From: Streptomyces spongiae
GTDB lineage: Bacteria; Actinomycetota; Actinomycetes; Streptomycetales; Streptomycetaceae
Assembly (NCBI RefSeq): GCF_009377185.1
Contig: NZ_VJZC01000018.1
Coordinates: 1 to 49,165 of the forward strand
Length of the DNA: 49,165 nt
Reading direction: 5' to 3'
Position 1 is the stretch's first letter; each line of letters starts with the position of its first letter. Shown here in pieces: positions 35,855 through 45,299 of the stretch. Below the pieces are notes generated by a model. That model saw only the letters and a program-made list of their open reading frames with translations. It had not been told where the DNA came from and made no database searches. Position numbers and translations under genes: made by a program.

Positions 35855-35873
35855 CGAGCGGGGGGACGACGGC

Positions 35874-36626
35874 TCAGGCGAAGGGGTCCGGAACGGTCTT
35901 CTGGCCGTAGTTGTTCCAGAAGTTGTCCACGACGAGGCTGTACTCGGGGAGGTGGTGACGGAAGGGGGCGAGCATCGCGTTCGCGGTGGGCTTCTTCCAG
36001 TCCTCCTGTAGTTCGCAGGCGAGCGCGAAGACCGTGGTGAGTTCGGCGCCCGCGAGGGTCATCCGCGACATCGCCGCCTCGGCCTCGTAGCGGTTCCAGG
36101 CACCGCACGCGTCGACGACCGGGAAGACCGGGAAGCCGTCGTTGAGCAGCGACAGCGTGGGGAACGTGGCGCAGGTGCCGATGGTGACTCCGGCGAGGAT
36201 GACGTGGTCCCTGCCCGTGTCGGTGATCTTCTTGAGTTCCGCGCGGAAGGTCGGGTCCTCGTAGGCGTTGATGATGCCCGTACGGCGGATGACAGGGAGG
36301 TCGGGGAAGAGCTCCCTGAGTTCGGGCAGGAGGTCGCCGTTCTGCCACTGGGCGTTGGACGACGTCAGCAGAACCGGGATCTCCAGGGCCTTGGCGACCT
36401 CCGCGAGACCGAGGATGTTCGCCTTCAGCTCGCTCAGGCTGCTCACGTCACGGACGCCGGACAGCAGCCCGACCTGGTGGTCGATGAGCAGGATCACGCT
36501 GTTGTCGGGCGTGGGCTTGCTGTGGCCGAACCGGCCGAGCCGACGGGCCTCCTCGACGCTCACGGCGTCGGGCAGGGAGGAGTCTTTGGTGGAGGACACG
36601 ATGTCACTGACAGGGGTGGTGCTCAT
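35874..36626 (-). CDS. Isochorismatase-fold cysteine hydrolase (YcaC-like)
   Basis: 250 residues. NSVILLIDHQVGLLSGVRD carries the catalytic aspartate, RRTGIINAYEDPTFRAEL is typical of the YcaC branch, and the nucleophilic cysteine is in GVTIGTCATFPTLSLL. About 35 N-terminal residues are extra. It hydrolyses an amide or similar bond; the YcaC group has no settled substrate. The ATG at 36626 is followed by the esterase gene on its upstream side, 51 bp away and on the same strand, so the two probably share a transcript under the MarR operator. Confidence 0.78.
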   Translation of the reverse strand: MSTTPVSDIVSSTKDSSLPDAVSVEEARRLGRFGHSKPTPDNSVILLIDHQVGLLSGVRDVSSLSELKANILGLAEVAKALEIPVLLTSSNAQWQNGDLLPELRELFPDLPVIRRTGIINAYEDPTFRAELKKITDTGRDHVILAGVTIGTCATFPTLSLLNDGFPVFPVVDACGAWNRYEAEAAMSRMTLAGAELTTVFALACELQEDWKKPTANAMLAPFRHHLPEYSLVVDNFWNNYGQKTVPDPFA

Positions 36627-36677
36627 TGCGCTGTTCTTCCTTGTTGGTGAGGGATGGGGGCTGATCAGGGTTTTCCG

Positions 36678-37358
36678 TCAGCCGAGACCTTTGTGCCACA
36701 AGAGATCCTCCTGGGGCGTGAGGCGGGAATGGTCGGCGAGCCAGCCCGCGAGGGCGTCCAGGGCCTGCTGAGCGATGCCGTGTCCCACCGGATCGCGCCG
36801 GGCCGTGATCCGGGCTTCCGACTCCTCGGTCAGGTAGTGCCAGGTCCTGTCGAGGAGTTCACGCGGGATGACCTCGTCGTACTCGCCGTGCGCGACGAAC
36901 ACCGGCACATCGGCCAGTCGGCCGGGCGTCACCGGCACCCCCGCGTCGAACGGGAGCGTGCCGTACAGGAGCGCGGCGCCGGTGAAGCGGGCCGGATCGT
37001 CCAGCAGCAGCCCTCCCGCGAACGCGGCGCCGCCGCTGAAGCCCACGAGCAGAACCGGACGCCCCGGTGCTGCCGCTCGGTCGAGCCACTCACGGAACCA
37101 GTCCATCGTCGCGCGCAGCGACTGGGGGACGGGGCGGCCTATGCCCCGGTTGGCGAACCAGGCGAAGCCCGGGTGCTCCGGCAGCGGTGCCCGCACCGCC
37201 GCGTACGACAACCCCGGCGGCAGCGCGTCGGCGAGGCCGATGATCTCGCTCTCCCGTGAACCGCGCCCGTGCAACAGCACGACCAGTGGCTCCTCGGTGC
37301 CGCCCCGGTCCATCACGACAGGCGACTCATGGGCGGGGTTGCTGGCGGCGAACGACAT
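36678..37358 (-). CDS. Carboxylesterase/phospholipase-type alpha/beta hydrolase (MhqD/YpfH-like)
   Basis: 226 residues. PLVVLLHGRGSRESEIIGLA is the oxyanion loop, GFSGG the nucleophile elbow, AHGEYDEVIP the acid and PVGHGI the histidine. The layout matches the short phospholipase/carboxylesterase group. GAGGGG at 5 nt precedes the ATG at 37358; the longer in-frame start at 37445 would place the operator inside the gene and is rejected. It diverges from a MarR gene across a long inverted repeat, the arrangement of the mhqD/mhqR quinone-response pair in Firmicutes (known there; only an analogy here). Confidence 0.78.
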   Translation of the reverse strand: MSFAASNPAHESPVVMDRGGTEEPLVVLLHGRGSRESEIIGLADALPPGLSYAAVRAPLPEHPGFAWFANRGIGRPVPQSLRATMDWFREWLDRAAAPGRPVLLVGFSGGAAFAGGLLLDDPARFTGAALLYGTLPFDAGVPVTPGRLADVPVFVAHGEYDEVIPRELLDRTWHYLTEESEARITARRDPVGHGIAQQALDALAGWLADHSRLTPQEDLLWHKGLG

Positions 37359-37423
37359 GTTTCCCCTCTGCGGTTCCGATCGATGGCGCGTGCGGAAGGA
37401 GTGCCGCCGGCCGACAGATATGC

Positions 37424-37473
37424 TTGCAGAATCAGATATTGACACGGTAACTAATAAATATCTGATTCTGCAA
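37424..37473. promoter_or_regulatory. Long inverted-repeat operator between esterase and MarR genes
   Basis: TTGCAGAATCAGATATT (37424-37440) and AATATCTGATTCTGCAA (37457-37473) are perfect 17-bp inverted arms with a 16-bp spacer. The region is strikingly AT-rich for this genome. TTGACA at 37439-37444 overlaps the left arm and may be a -35 hexamer towards the MarR gene. The MarR protein encoded at 37511 is the expected ligand. Confidence 0.75.
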
Positions 37474-37510
37474 CCAATGACGCTTCAACTTTTTCTCGTA
37501 GACTCGCGAC

Positions 37511-37963
37511 ATGTCTTCCCCACGCCCGATCGACGACCGCCTGATCACCACTTTCGGCCGCCTGGTGGAGGCCTATAGTCAGCTCGAACGTCGTCTCGGA
37601 GGCGCCCTACAGGCCGAGACCGGACTGCCGCACGTCTGGTTCGAGGTGCTCCTCCGACTGGCCCGCTCCTCGCAGGGACAGCTGACGATGAGCACCCTGG
37701 CCGATGAAGCCGCCCTCACCACCAGCGGGGTCAGCAGGCTCGTCGACCGCCTCCTGGCGGCCGGTTATGTCGAGCGCCGGCCCTGCCCGACGGACCGACG
37801 CATCACCTACGCCGCCATCACGGACGCCGGCCGCGAGGTGCTCGACCGGGCCGCGGTCGTCCACGCCCGCAATCTGCGCCGTACGTTCGCCGACTTCGAC
37901 CCGGACGACCTGAACACTCTGGACGCGCTGCTGGACCGACTGCGGCGGACCGCCACCGCCTGA
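37511..37963 (+). CDS. MarR-family regulator
   Basis: 150 residues. The winged helix is around residues 57-105 (LTMSTLADEAALTTSGVSRL, VDRLLAAGYVERRPCPTDRR), preceded by the dimerisation helix and followed by AAITDAGREVLDRAAVVHAR. The DxR wing motif is present in PTDRR. The ATG at 37511 lies 38 bp behind the right arm of the inverted repeat. It most likely represses itself and the divergent esterase-isochorismatase pair. Confidence 0.85.
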   Translation: MSSPRPIDDRLITTFGRLVEAYSQLERRLGGALQAETGLPHVWFEVLLRLARSSQGQLTMSTLADEAALTTSGVSRLVDRLLAAGYVERRPCPTDRRITYAAITDAGREVLDRAAVVHARNLRRTFADFDPDDLNTLDALLDRLRRTATA

Positions 37964-38074
37964 CAGTCCGACCGCCGGAGAACAGCCCCGCCATCACCGT
38001 GTGATCACGTGCCTGCATGGGACCACTGCCTACTGTGGACGCGACGAAGAGCCCCCGGAGACAAAGGAACGCCC

Positions 38075-39142
38075 ATGCCCCGTCGACGCGCCAAAGACGT
38101 CACTCCGGGCACCAGCCGCAGCACCTCGGCCACCATCTCGCCGAACATTCTGCGCTACCTCTCCTTGGTCGCGGACGGATACGGCGTCGACCTCCAACCG
38201 GAGCTGGCCCGCGTCGGACTGAACGAGACGATGATGCGTTCCGCCGCGCTGCGGGTCTCCTACCGGCAGGGCAGCACCGTCATCCGCAACGCCGTGGAGC
38301 TCACCGGTGACCCGCACCTCGGGCTGCGTGTGGGTGCGGCACAGCACCTGACCGCATGGGGCGTGCTCGGTTTCGCGCTGCTGGCCGCCGAAACCCTGCG
38401 GGACGCCATCGAGACGGGTGTGCGCTTCCAGAACCTCTCCGGGGCCATGCTGGTGTGGTCGGCCGAGGAGGCGGAGATCGGCTATGTGGTGCGGGCCGAA
38501 TCGCCCGACCCCGCGCTCGATCCGACCGTCGCGGTCTTCCTGACCGAGGAGGCCCTCGCCAGCGTCGTCACGCTGACCCGGCTGAGCGCCGGCGCCGAAT
38601 TCACCCCGGTGAGCGTCGAGTTCTCCTTTCCCGCACCGCAGGACACGCTGGTGTTCACCGAGTTGTTCCGTTGCCCGGTACGATTCGCCGCCTCCCAGAA
38701 CCGCATCGTCTTCCCCTCGGCATGGGCCCGCCGTCCGATGCCCGGCCACGACCCCGTCTCCTACACCTCCGCCATCGAACTGCTGGAGGAGCAGATGGCG
38801 TCCCGCCGAGACCAGCAGGACCTGCTGGAGGTGCTGGAGATCTCCATCGCACAGAGCCTCCCCGACGTGCCCTCCTTCGTCGAACAGGCCCGTCGGCACA
38901 CGTCCAGCGAGCGCACGCTGCGCCGTCGGCTGGCCGAGTGCGGTACGACGTACGAGGCCGTCGTCGACGGAGTGAAGCGCGAGCGGGTCGAACAACTGCT
39001 GCACCGGCCGGAGCTGACACTGCGGGACATCGCCCGCCAGGCGGGCTTCTCCGACGTACGGGCGCTCAGACGCGCGGTCCATCGCTGGCACGGCGTGGCG
39101 CCCGGCCGGCTGCGCGCGCCGGAAGGACCACCGGCCGGCTGA
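38075..39142 (+). CDS. AraC-family regulator with arabinose-binding-like domain (VirS-like)
   Basis: 355 residues. The N-terminal 200 residues (NILRYLSLVADGYGVDLQPE, GDPHLGLRVGAAQHLTAWG) match the ligand-binding domain of the OruR/VirS branch, and the C-terminus has two helix-turn-helix units (SSERTLRRRLAECGTTYEAV, LTLRDIARQAGFSDVRALRR). AAGGAA precedes the ATG at 38075. It converges on the aldehyde dehydrogenase-SDR-monooxygenase operon, with only 8 bp between the stops. In Mycobacterium tuberculosis VirS controls the mymA operon, which likewise encodes a flavin monooxygenase and dehydrogenases; the same role here is inference. Confidence 0.83.
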   Translation: MPRRRAKDVTPGTSRSTSATISPNILRYLSLVADGYGVDLQPELARVGLNETMMRSAALRVSYRQGSTVIRNAVELTGDPHLGLRVGAAQHLTAWGVLGFALLAAETLRDAIETGVRFQNLSGAMLVWSAEEAEIGYVVRAESPDPALDPTVAVFLTEEALASVVTLTRLSAGAEFTPVSVEFSFPAPQDTLVFTELFRCPVRFAASQNRIVFPSAWARRPMPGHDPVSYTSAIELLEEQMASRRDQQDLLEVLEISIAQSLPDVPSFVEQARRHTSSERTLRRRLAECGTTYEAVVDGVKRERVEQLLHRPELTLRDIARQAGFSDVRALRRAVHRWHGVAPGRLRAPEGPPAG

Positions 39143-39150
39143 AGCCGATG

Positions 39151-40575
39151 TCAGCGGGTACGGATCCAGACCGTCTTCTCCCTGGTCCACTGCTCGAAGG
39201 CGCTCGTGGACTTCTCCGCCCCACCGAACCCGGACTGTTTCCAGCCCCCGAAGGGGGTGGTGATGTCGCCCTCGCTGTAGGCGTTGACCGACACCACACC
39301 GGCCTCGATCTCGCGGGCCAGGCGCAGGGCGACGTCGAGGTCACGGGTCCAGACGGAGGCAGCGAGGCCGTACTCGGTGGTGTTCGCCAGACGTACCGCC
39401 TCCTCCTCGGTGGAGAAGGTCTGCACGGTGACGACCGGGCCGAACAACTCCTGGGTGACCACCCTGCTGTCCTCGGCGGCCTTGGTGATGACGGTGGGCG
39501 GGTAGTAGGCGCCCTTCGGATGGGGGCCGGTCGGCAGTCCGGCCGTGTGGATCCTCGCTCCGGCGGACCGGGCCTCCTCCACCGCCGAAGCCACCCGGTC
39601 CCAGGCGGCCGCGTTGATCAGAGGACCGATCCGGGTCTCCGCCTTGCCCGGGTCGCCGACACGCAGCGCTCCGGCGGCGGCGGTGAACCGGGCGAGGACC
39701 TCGTCGGCGATGGCCCGGTGCACCAGGACACGGGAACCGGCGGTGCAGTTCTGGCCCATGGTCAGGAACGCGGCCTCGACCATGTTCTCGATCAGCTCGT
39801 CACCGTAGTCGAGCGCGTCCGCCATCAGGACCTGCGGGCTCTTGCCGCCCATCTCCAAGGAGACCCGTTTGAAGTTGGTCTCCGCGGCGGCGGTCAGAAT
39901 CCGTCGGCCCGTGGCGCTGGATCCGGTGAACGACAGCGCGCGCACCAACGGATCACGGGCGAGTGCCGTACCGGTGACGGGCCCGTAGCCGGGCAATACC
40001 GTGAGCACGCCGTCCGGCAGGCCCGCCTCCGCCGCCAGCGCGGCCAGGTGCAGGGTGGAACGGGGGGTCGCCTCGGCCGGCTTGAGCAGCAGGCTGTTGC
40101 CCGCGGCGAGGGCCGGGCCGACCTTCCACGCGGCCATTGCGAGCGGGTAGTTCCAGGGCAGGATCGCGGCGGCCACCCCGACCGGCTCCCGGCTCACCAT
40201 ACCCAGGCTGTCGTAGCCGGTGGGGGCGAGCTGGCCGAAGACCTTGTCGGCCGCCTCCGCGAACCAGCGGATGGACTCGACCGCCCCGGGTACGTCGCCC
40301 ATGCGGCACTCGGTGATCGGTTTGCCCGCGTCCTCGCTGTCCATCCGCGCCAGGATCTCGGCGTCCCGTTCCATGAGGTCGGCGAGGCGCAGCAGGACAG
40401 CGGCACGCTCCCGCGGGGCCCTGCGGGACCAGACACCGCTGTCGAACACCCGCTGGGCGCGCTGTGCCGCAGCCGCGACCGTGTCCGCGTCGGCCGCCGG
40501 CACGGTTGTGATCAGCTCGCCGGTCGCCGGATTGACGACGGGCAGTTCCTCTGTCGTCCTCGTGCCCCTGCTCAT
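39151..40575 (-). CDS. Aldehyde dehydrogenase
   Basis: 474 residues. NAD-binding FTGSSATGRRI, catalytic glutamate in VSLEMGGKSPQ, catalytic cysteine in MGQNCTAGSRV, and the C-terminal FGGWKQSGFGGAEKSTSAF are all present, giving a complete ALDH-superfamily enzyme of the betaine/gamma-aminobutyraldehyde dehydrogenase-like group. The ATG at 40575 overlaps the SDR stop by ATGA. It is the last gene of a three-gene operon and would oxidise an aldehyde produced by the SDR or the monooxygenase. Confidence 0.88.
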   Translation of the reverse strand: MSRGTRTTEELPVVNPATGELITTVPAADADTVAAAAQRAQRVFDSGVWSRRAPRERAAVLLRLADLMERDAEILARMDSEDAGKPITECRMGDVPGAVESIRWFAEAADKVFGQLAPTGYDSLGMVSREPVGVAAAILPWNYPLAMAAWKVGPALAAGNSLLLKPAEATPRSTLHLAALAAEAGLPDGVLTVLPGYGPVTGTALARDPLVRALSFTGSSATGRRILTAAAETNFKRVSLEMGGKSPQVLMADALDYGDELIENMVEAAFLTMGQNCTAGSRVLVHRAIADEVLARFTAAAGALRVGDPGKAETRIGPLINAAAWDRVASAVEEARSAGARIHTAGLPTGPHPKGAYYPPTVITKAAEDSRVVTQELFGPVVTVQTFSTEEEAVRLANTTEYGLAASVWTRDLDVALRLAREIEAGVVSVNAYSEGDITTPFGGWKQSGFGGAEKSTSAFEQWTREKTVWIRTR

Positions 40576-41450
40576 GCCGACGCCTCCACCAGTTCCCAGC
40601 GGCCGTCGACCTGGCGGGCCAGACCTCTGCGGCGCAGATCCTCCAGATAGCGGGCCATTCCCCGGTCGCCCCGCTTGCGGAACAAGGGGAACACCTTCGG
40701 CAGCAGGTTCGGTGCCAGCATCGCGAACCGCACCAGACGGGACTCCCCCGGGCGGACGTAGGCTTCGAGCCGCGGCTTGTCCAGCAGGCTCACGGCCGCG
40801 TTCACGACGTCGGCCGGCTGCTGCGGCGGATCCTGGAACTGCATGGAGTTCCCGCCGTCGACCGCCTCCTGACGCAGCATGGGGGTGTCGGTCGCGGACG
40901 GCAGTACGGATCCCGCCTTGATGCCCTTGGACCCCAGGTCCAGCCCGATGGCGAGCATCGCGCCACGCAGACCGAACTTCGACGCGGTGTAGATCGGGGT
41001 CTCGCCCAGCGGGAAGATTCCGCCGAGGGACACCGTGGTGACCACGCGCGGGTCGTCGGAGGCCCGCAGCAAGGGGATGGCTGTCCGGGTGGTGACCAGC
41101 GGCGAGAGCAGGTTGAGGTTGATCTCCCGCTCGATGCTCTCCACGCTGCGCACGTCGAAGCGCTCGGCACTGGTCATGCCGACGTTGTTCACCAGGACGT
41201 CGATCCGGCCGTGGGCGGCGGCGACGTGGTCGGCCATCCCCTCCACCGCGCCGCGGTCCAGCAGGTCGCACCCCAGCCCGACATGGCCCGTCCCGGGCAG
41301 CTCCGCCGCCGTCCGCCTCGCCCTCGTCTCATCGATGTCGACCACGACGAGTCGGGCGCCGCCGGCGGCGAACCGGTGGCACATCGCGCTGCCGATGCCT
41401 CCGGCGCCGCCGGTCACCACGATGACCTTGTCACGGAAGTCGTACGTCAT
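40572..41450 (-). CDS. Short-chain dehydrogenase/reductase
   Basis: 292 residues. VTGGAGGIGSAMCHRF is the cofactor motif, LVNNVGMTSAE replaces the usual NNAG by NNVG, and YxxxK occurs in PIYTASKFGLRGA. The C-terminus is helical and basic (LFRKRGDRGMARYLEDLRRR). It overlaps the monooxygenase and the aldehyde dehydrogenase by ATGA on both sides. Confidence 0.85.
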   Translation of the reverse strand: MTYDFRDKVIVVTGGAGGIGSAMCHRFAAGGARLVVVDIDETRARRTAAELPGTGHVGLGCDLLDRGAVEGMADHVAAAHGRIDVLVNNVGMTSAERFDVRSVESIEREINLNLLSPLVTTRTAIPLLRASDDPRVVTTVSLGGIFPLGETPIYTASKFGLRGAMLAIGLDLGSKGIKAGSVLPSATDTPMLRQEAVDGGNSMQFQDPPQQPADVVNAAVSLLDKPRLEAYVRPGESRLVRFAMLAPNLLPKVFPLFRKRGDRGMARYLEDLRRRGLARQVDGRWELVEASA

Positions 41451-42793
41451 GACGTCACCGCCGTGCGGCCCGCGGACGTCACTCGGGGCGGCCGGCCCTG
41501 CGTGCGCCAGCCCATCTGCGCGGCCACCTTGTCGAGGTACTTCACGATCGCCTCACTGTGGACATAACCGGTGTGGCGCGGGGAGTCGACGAATTTCAGC
41601 CCTCCGGTCAGGTCGGGCCGGTCGCTGCGGATCATACGGACGAATCGTTCGGCCGTCGGCAGGCCCTGGCGCGCGTCACGAATGAAGGACGCGATCAACT
41701 GGGCCTGGCTGTCGAAGAGCTGGTAGGCCCCGGAGTTCGTCTCCACGAAGCCGACACCGAACAGACCCTCGTGGTCCCGGGAGAACGACGACAGGTAGAG
41801 GTCGGGGTGCTGTTCGTCGCCGAAGTACTTCTGTGCGGCGGGCACTCTGTGGACGTAGCCGGTCGCCAGAAGGATCAGGTCGAATTCGTCGCTGGTGCCG
41901 TCCGTGAAGTGGACGGTACGGCCGTCGGTGCGGACGATCCCCGGCCTGGCCGTGATGTCACCGTGCTGGAGGTGGTGCAACAGCATGGTGTTGATGGCCG
42001 GATGGGTCTCGAACAGCTTGTGGTCGGGCTTTTGCAGACCGAGTCGCCGCGGATCGCCGTTGAGCAGCCGCAGCAGGGTGCCGAAGACCTTCTGCTGGAG
42101 CCACATCGGCAGGTGCGGTCCACCGGCGGCGATGGTGTCCACCGGCCGCCCGAACAGGTGCTTGGGGATGAACCAGTAGCCACGCCGCATGCTGATCACG
42201 GCGTGATCCGCCGTGCGGGCGGCGTCACAGGCGATGTCGAGGCCGGAGTTTCCCGCCCCCACCACCAGCACCCGCTTGCCGCGCAGTTCGTCGGCGCTGC
42301 GGTAGGTGACGGTGTGGCGGATCTCGCCGGTGAACTCCCCCGGTATCTCGGGGATGTTGGGGTGCCACTGCGAACCCGTACACATCACGACCTGGGCGTG
42401 CACGCTCGCGCGCCCGTCGGCCCGGGTGACGGTCCAGGTACCGTCCGTGTTCTTCTCCACGGTGCGGACCTCGGTACCGAACTCGATCCGCTCCCTCAGC
42501 CCGTACGCCTCGGCGAACGAGGTCAGATAGGACAGGATCTGCCGGTGGGGCGGGTAGTCCGCGAAGTGGTCCGGCATCGGGTGACCGCCGAACCCGGAGA
42601 GCGTCTTGCTGGAGATGAAGTGGGCCGACTCGTACATCGGGCTGCCGGGATTGTTTATGTCCCAGAGACCTCCGGGCCCGGTGTGGCGCTCGATGTGCGT
42701 GTACGGAAGATCCCGCTCCGCCAGTGCTCTGGCCACCGCCAGCCCCGCGGGACCGGCCCCGACCACACATGTGTCGTACTGGTTCTCGCTCAC
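41447..42793 (-). CDS. Flavin-containing monooxygenase (FMO type)
   Basis: 448 residues. FAD site TCVVGAGPAGLAVARAL at the start, NADPH site VLVVGAGNSGLDIACDA, and between them FTGEIRHTVTY, the FxGxxxHxxxY fingerprint of N/S-oxidising FMOs rather than the W-type Baeyer-Villiger signature seen in the enzyme at 23578. LATGYVHRVPAAQKYF is the late FMO motif. The GTG at 42793 has AAAGGAGG 8 nt upstream and is chosen over an earlier ATG at 42895 that lacks a site. It is the first gene of the FMO-SDR-ALDH operon. Confidence 0.85.
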   Translation of the reverse strand: MSENQYDTCVVGAGPAGLAVARALAERDLPYTHIERHTGPGGLWDINNPGSPMYESAHFISSKTLSGFGGHPMPDHFADYPPHRQILSYLTSFAEAYGLRERIEFGTEVRTVEKNTDGTWTVTRADGRASVHAQVVMCTGSQWHPNIPEIPGEFTGEIRHTVTYRSADELRGKRVLVVGAGNSGLDIACDAARTADHAVISMRRGYWFIPKHLFGRPVDTIAAGGPHLPMWLQQKVFGTLLRLLNGDPRRLGLQKPDHKLFETHPAINTMLLHHLQHGDITARPGIVRTDGRTVHFTDGTSDEFDLILLATGYVHRVPAAQKYFGDEQHPDLYLSSFSRDHEGLFGVGFVETNSGAYQLFDSQAQLIASFIRDARQGLPTAERFVRMIRSDRPDLTGGLKFVDSPRHTGYVHSEAIVKYLDKVAAQMGWRTQGRPPRVTSAGRTAVTS

Positions 42794-42979
42794 CAGCAGT
42801 CCTCCTTTCCCTGACACCCAGCAGGCGTTCTGGGGAACATATGGCGCCGGAAGCCGGGCCGGGACTGACTCCTGCGGCCACGGAGAGGACCACAACGGCC
42901 AAGAAGGGGCCGTTGGGGTCCCGCCCGCCGAGTGGAGAAATCCACCTTTTACGTCATCCCTGAGAATTCGAGGCGCGGC

Positions 42980-45240
42980 ATGCCCAGGATGACTTCGAAT
43001 ACGGGAAATCTGCCGACGTCGTTCACCACCTTTGTCGGCGGAAGACGTGAGGCCGCGGAAGTGCGCCGGCTCCTGGGGGTGGGACGGCTACTGACTCTCA
43101 CCGGAGTCGGCGGGGTGGGCGAGACGCGACTGGCGCTGGAGACCGCCACCGGCTCCAGCAAAGCGTTCCCGAACGGCGTACGGCTGGTGGACCTGGCCTC
43201 CGCGCACGATGATCCGACGGTGGTGGCAGCCACCGTGGCCAACGTTCTCGGCATACCGGACTGCGGGCCCGGAGAGGTACTCGCCCAACTCGTCGCGCGC
43301 CTGGCCTCGCATCACGCTCTGCTCGTCCTGGACAACTGTGAGCATGTGGTCGGCGCCTGTGCGGAACTCGCGAGAACGCTGCTGTCCGCGGCTCCGGACA
43401 TGCGGATTCCGGCGACGAGCCGACAGGCCCTGGACGTGACGGAGGTCGTCAAGCTCTGTGCCGCGCTGGACGGTGTTTCGCTCGCCATCGAACTGGCTGC
43501 CTCCCGGCTTCGGACGCTCACCGTCGGCCAGGCACTGGAGCGGCTTCGGGACAGGTTCGCCCTGCTCAGCCGAGGAGACCGGACGGCGGGTCCGCGGCAG
43601 CGAACCCTCCGTGCGCTCGTCGACTGGAGTTACGAGCTGAGCACGCCGGCGGAGCGAATCCTGTGGAGCAGGCTGTCCGTCTTCGCGGGGCTTTTCGCTC
43701 TGGACGCCGCGGAAGAGGTGTGTGCCGGCGAGGGCATCACGAAGGACGAGGTCATGGACCTTCTCGACCGGCTGGTCGGTCAGTCCATCGTGCTGACCAC
43801 CGAACGCGAGGGCCTGCCCCGATACCGTCTCTTGACGACCATCCGTGCGTACGGCCGGGACCGCCTCACGGAGTCGGGGGAGGAGTACACGCTGCTCCGT
43901 CGGCACCGGGACTTCTTCCTCGGCCTGGCCGAGCACATCGCTGACGGCTGGTTCGGTCCCGGCCAGGCTGAGGCGCTTGCGCGGCTCCGCCTGGAACACG
44001 ACGATCTTCGCTTGGCCTTGGAGTACGGAGGGCCGACCGGTACCCCCGCCCCGTCGCCCGGCCAGAAAAGGAGTGACGACCGCACGGCTGTCCCGGCGGA
44101 GACGCTGCCGAGTCCGGCAGACGCGCAGTCGGCCCTCGCACTGGCGACGGCGCTGCGATTCCACTGGTGCGCCGACAGGTACCTCGGCGAGGGCCGACGC
44201 CAGTTCGACCGGCTGCTGGCGGCAGCGCCCGAGCCGACACCGGGCCGGGCGCGTGCCCTGTGGGCGGCTGCCTGGGTAGCTCTGCTCCAAAGCGACCTGG
44301 ACACCGCCGAGCTGTGGTTGGACGAGGCGGAGCAGTTGGGTGAGTATCTCGACGATGCCGTCGTCCGGGCCTATGTCGAAGGGTTCCGTGGCTCCTCGGC
44401 ACAGTTCCGTGGGCAGGTCGAGCGGGCCATCCACCACTTCGAAAGTGCGCTGGCCGCTCACAAGGTGGCCGACGACGAGGCGGCGGCGCCGTTCTGGCTC
44501 TTCCAACTGTCCCTCTGCCAGAGCCTTCTGGGAGACCCGCGTGCCCTTCAGACCGGGGCTCACGGGCTGGCTCTCACAGAGGCGCGAGTGAGCGGTGGAG
44601 CCGGTCCTACCTGTTGTGGGCGATGGGCCAGGCCACCTGGGGACGGGGTGACCGGGACGAGGGTATGGCGCTGCTGCGGGAGGGGCTGGGAATTCAACGG
44701 GCTTTCAACGACTACGCCGGCACCGGGATGATGGTGGCGGACCTTGTCGAGAAGACGGTCCAGAAGACGGTCCAGAGCGGCGACCACGAGCAGGCAGGAC
44801 GGATGCTCGGTGCGGCGCGTGCCTTGCTGCGCGGCCATGAGGTGGGCATGAACCCCGAGTTCCACAGACGGCTCCTGGAATCTCTTTCCGCCTGCGAAAC
44901 AGCGGTTTGGGAGGCCCTCGGCCCGGCTGCCGAGGAGGCACTGGAGGAAGGAACGAAGTGCGGCAGCTCCGGCCGGGCTGTCTCACTCGTCCTGGACAGG
45001 GGCATGGAGGTCAAGCCCAGCGGGACCACGGCGGCCGAACCGAACCCGTTGACACGGCGGGAGCGCGAGGTGGCCACGCTTGTGGCCCAGGGGCTGACGA
45101 ATGTTCAGATCGCCGCCGAACTGGTCCTGTCCCCGCGTACGGTCGGCGGGCACATCGACCACATCATGACCAAGCTCGGCTTCAACCGGCGTGCGCAGAT
45201 AGCGGCTTGGTGGACCGCGAGTCGGACACCCGCCACGTAG
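42980..45240 (+). pseudogene. Large LuxR-family ATP-binding regulator, inactivated by three lesions
   Basis: The frame from 42980 starts like an NB-ARC/AAA regulator (TSFTTFVGGRREAAEVRRLL), but Walker A reads GVGGVGET: the invariant lysine is a glutamate (codon gag at 43121). Between RQALDVTE and VVKLCAALDGVSLAIELAAS some 60 residues that relatives have (the region after the TSR motif) are missing. Near 44590 the frame shifts by one: the first frame degenerates into SGGAGPTCCGRW, while the other continues WSRSYLLWAMGQATWGRGD to the LuxR helix-turn-helix (LTRREREVATLVAQGLTNVQ, PRTVGGHIDHIMTKLGF) ending at 45240. A truncated, DNA-binding tail from 44614 could still be made. Confidence 0.75.
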
Positions 45241-45299
45241 CGGCGCTTCGCCCGCCGGCCCAGCTCGGCGCTGTCGCTCAGCAGGCCGACGGAGCTCGG

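Noticed and set aside
37359..37445. Extended start of the esterase at 37445
   Set aside because: It would put the MarR operator into the coding region; the ATG at 37358 has a strong ribosome site and homology begins there.
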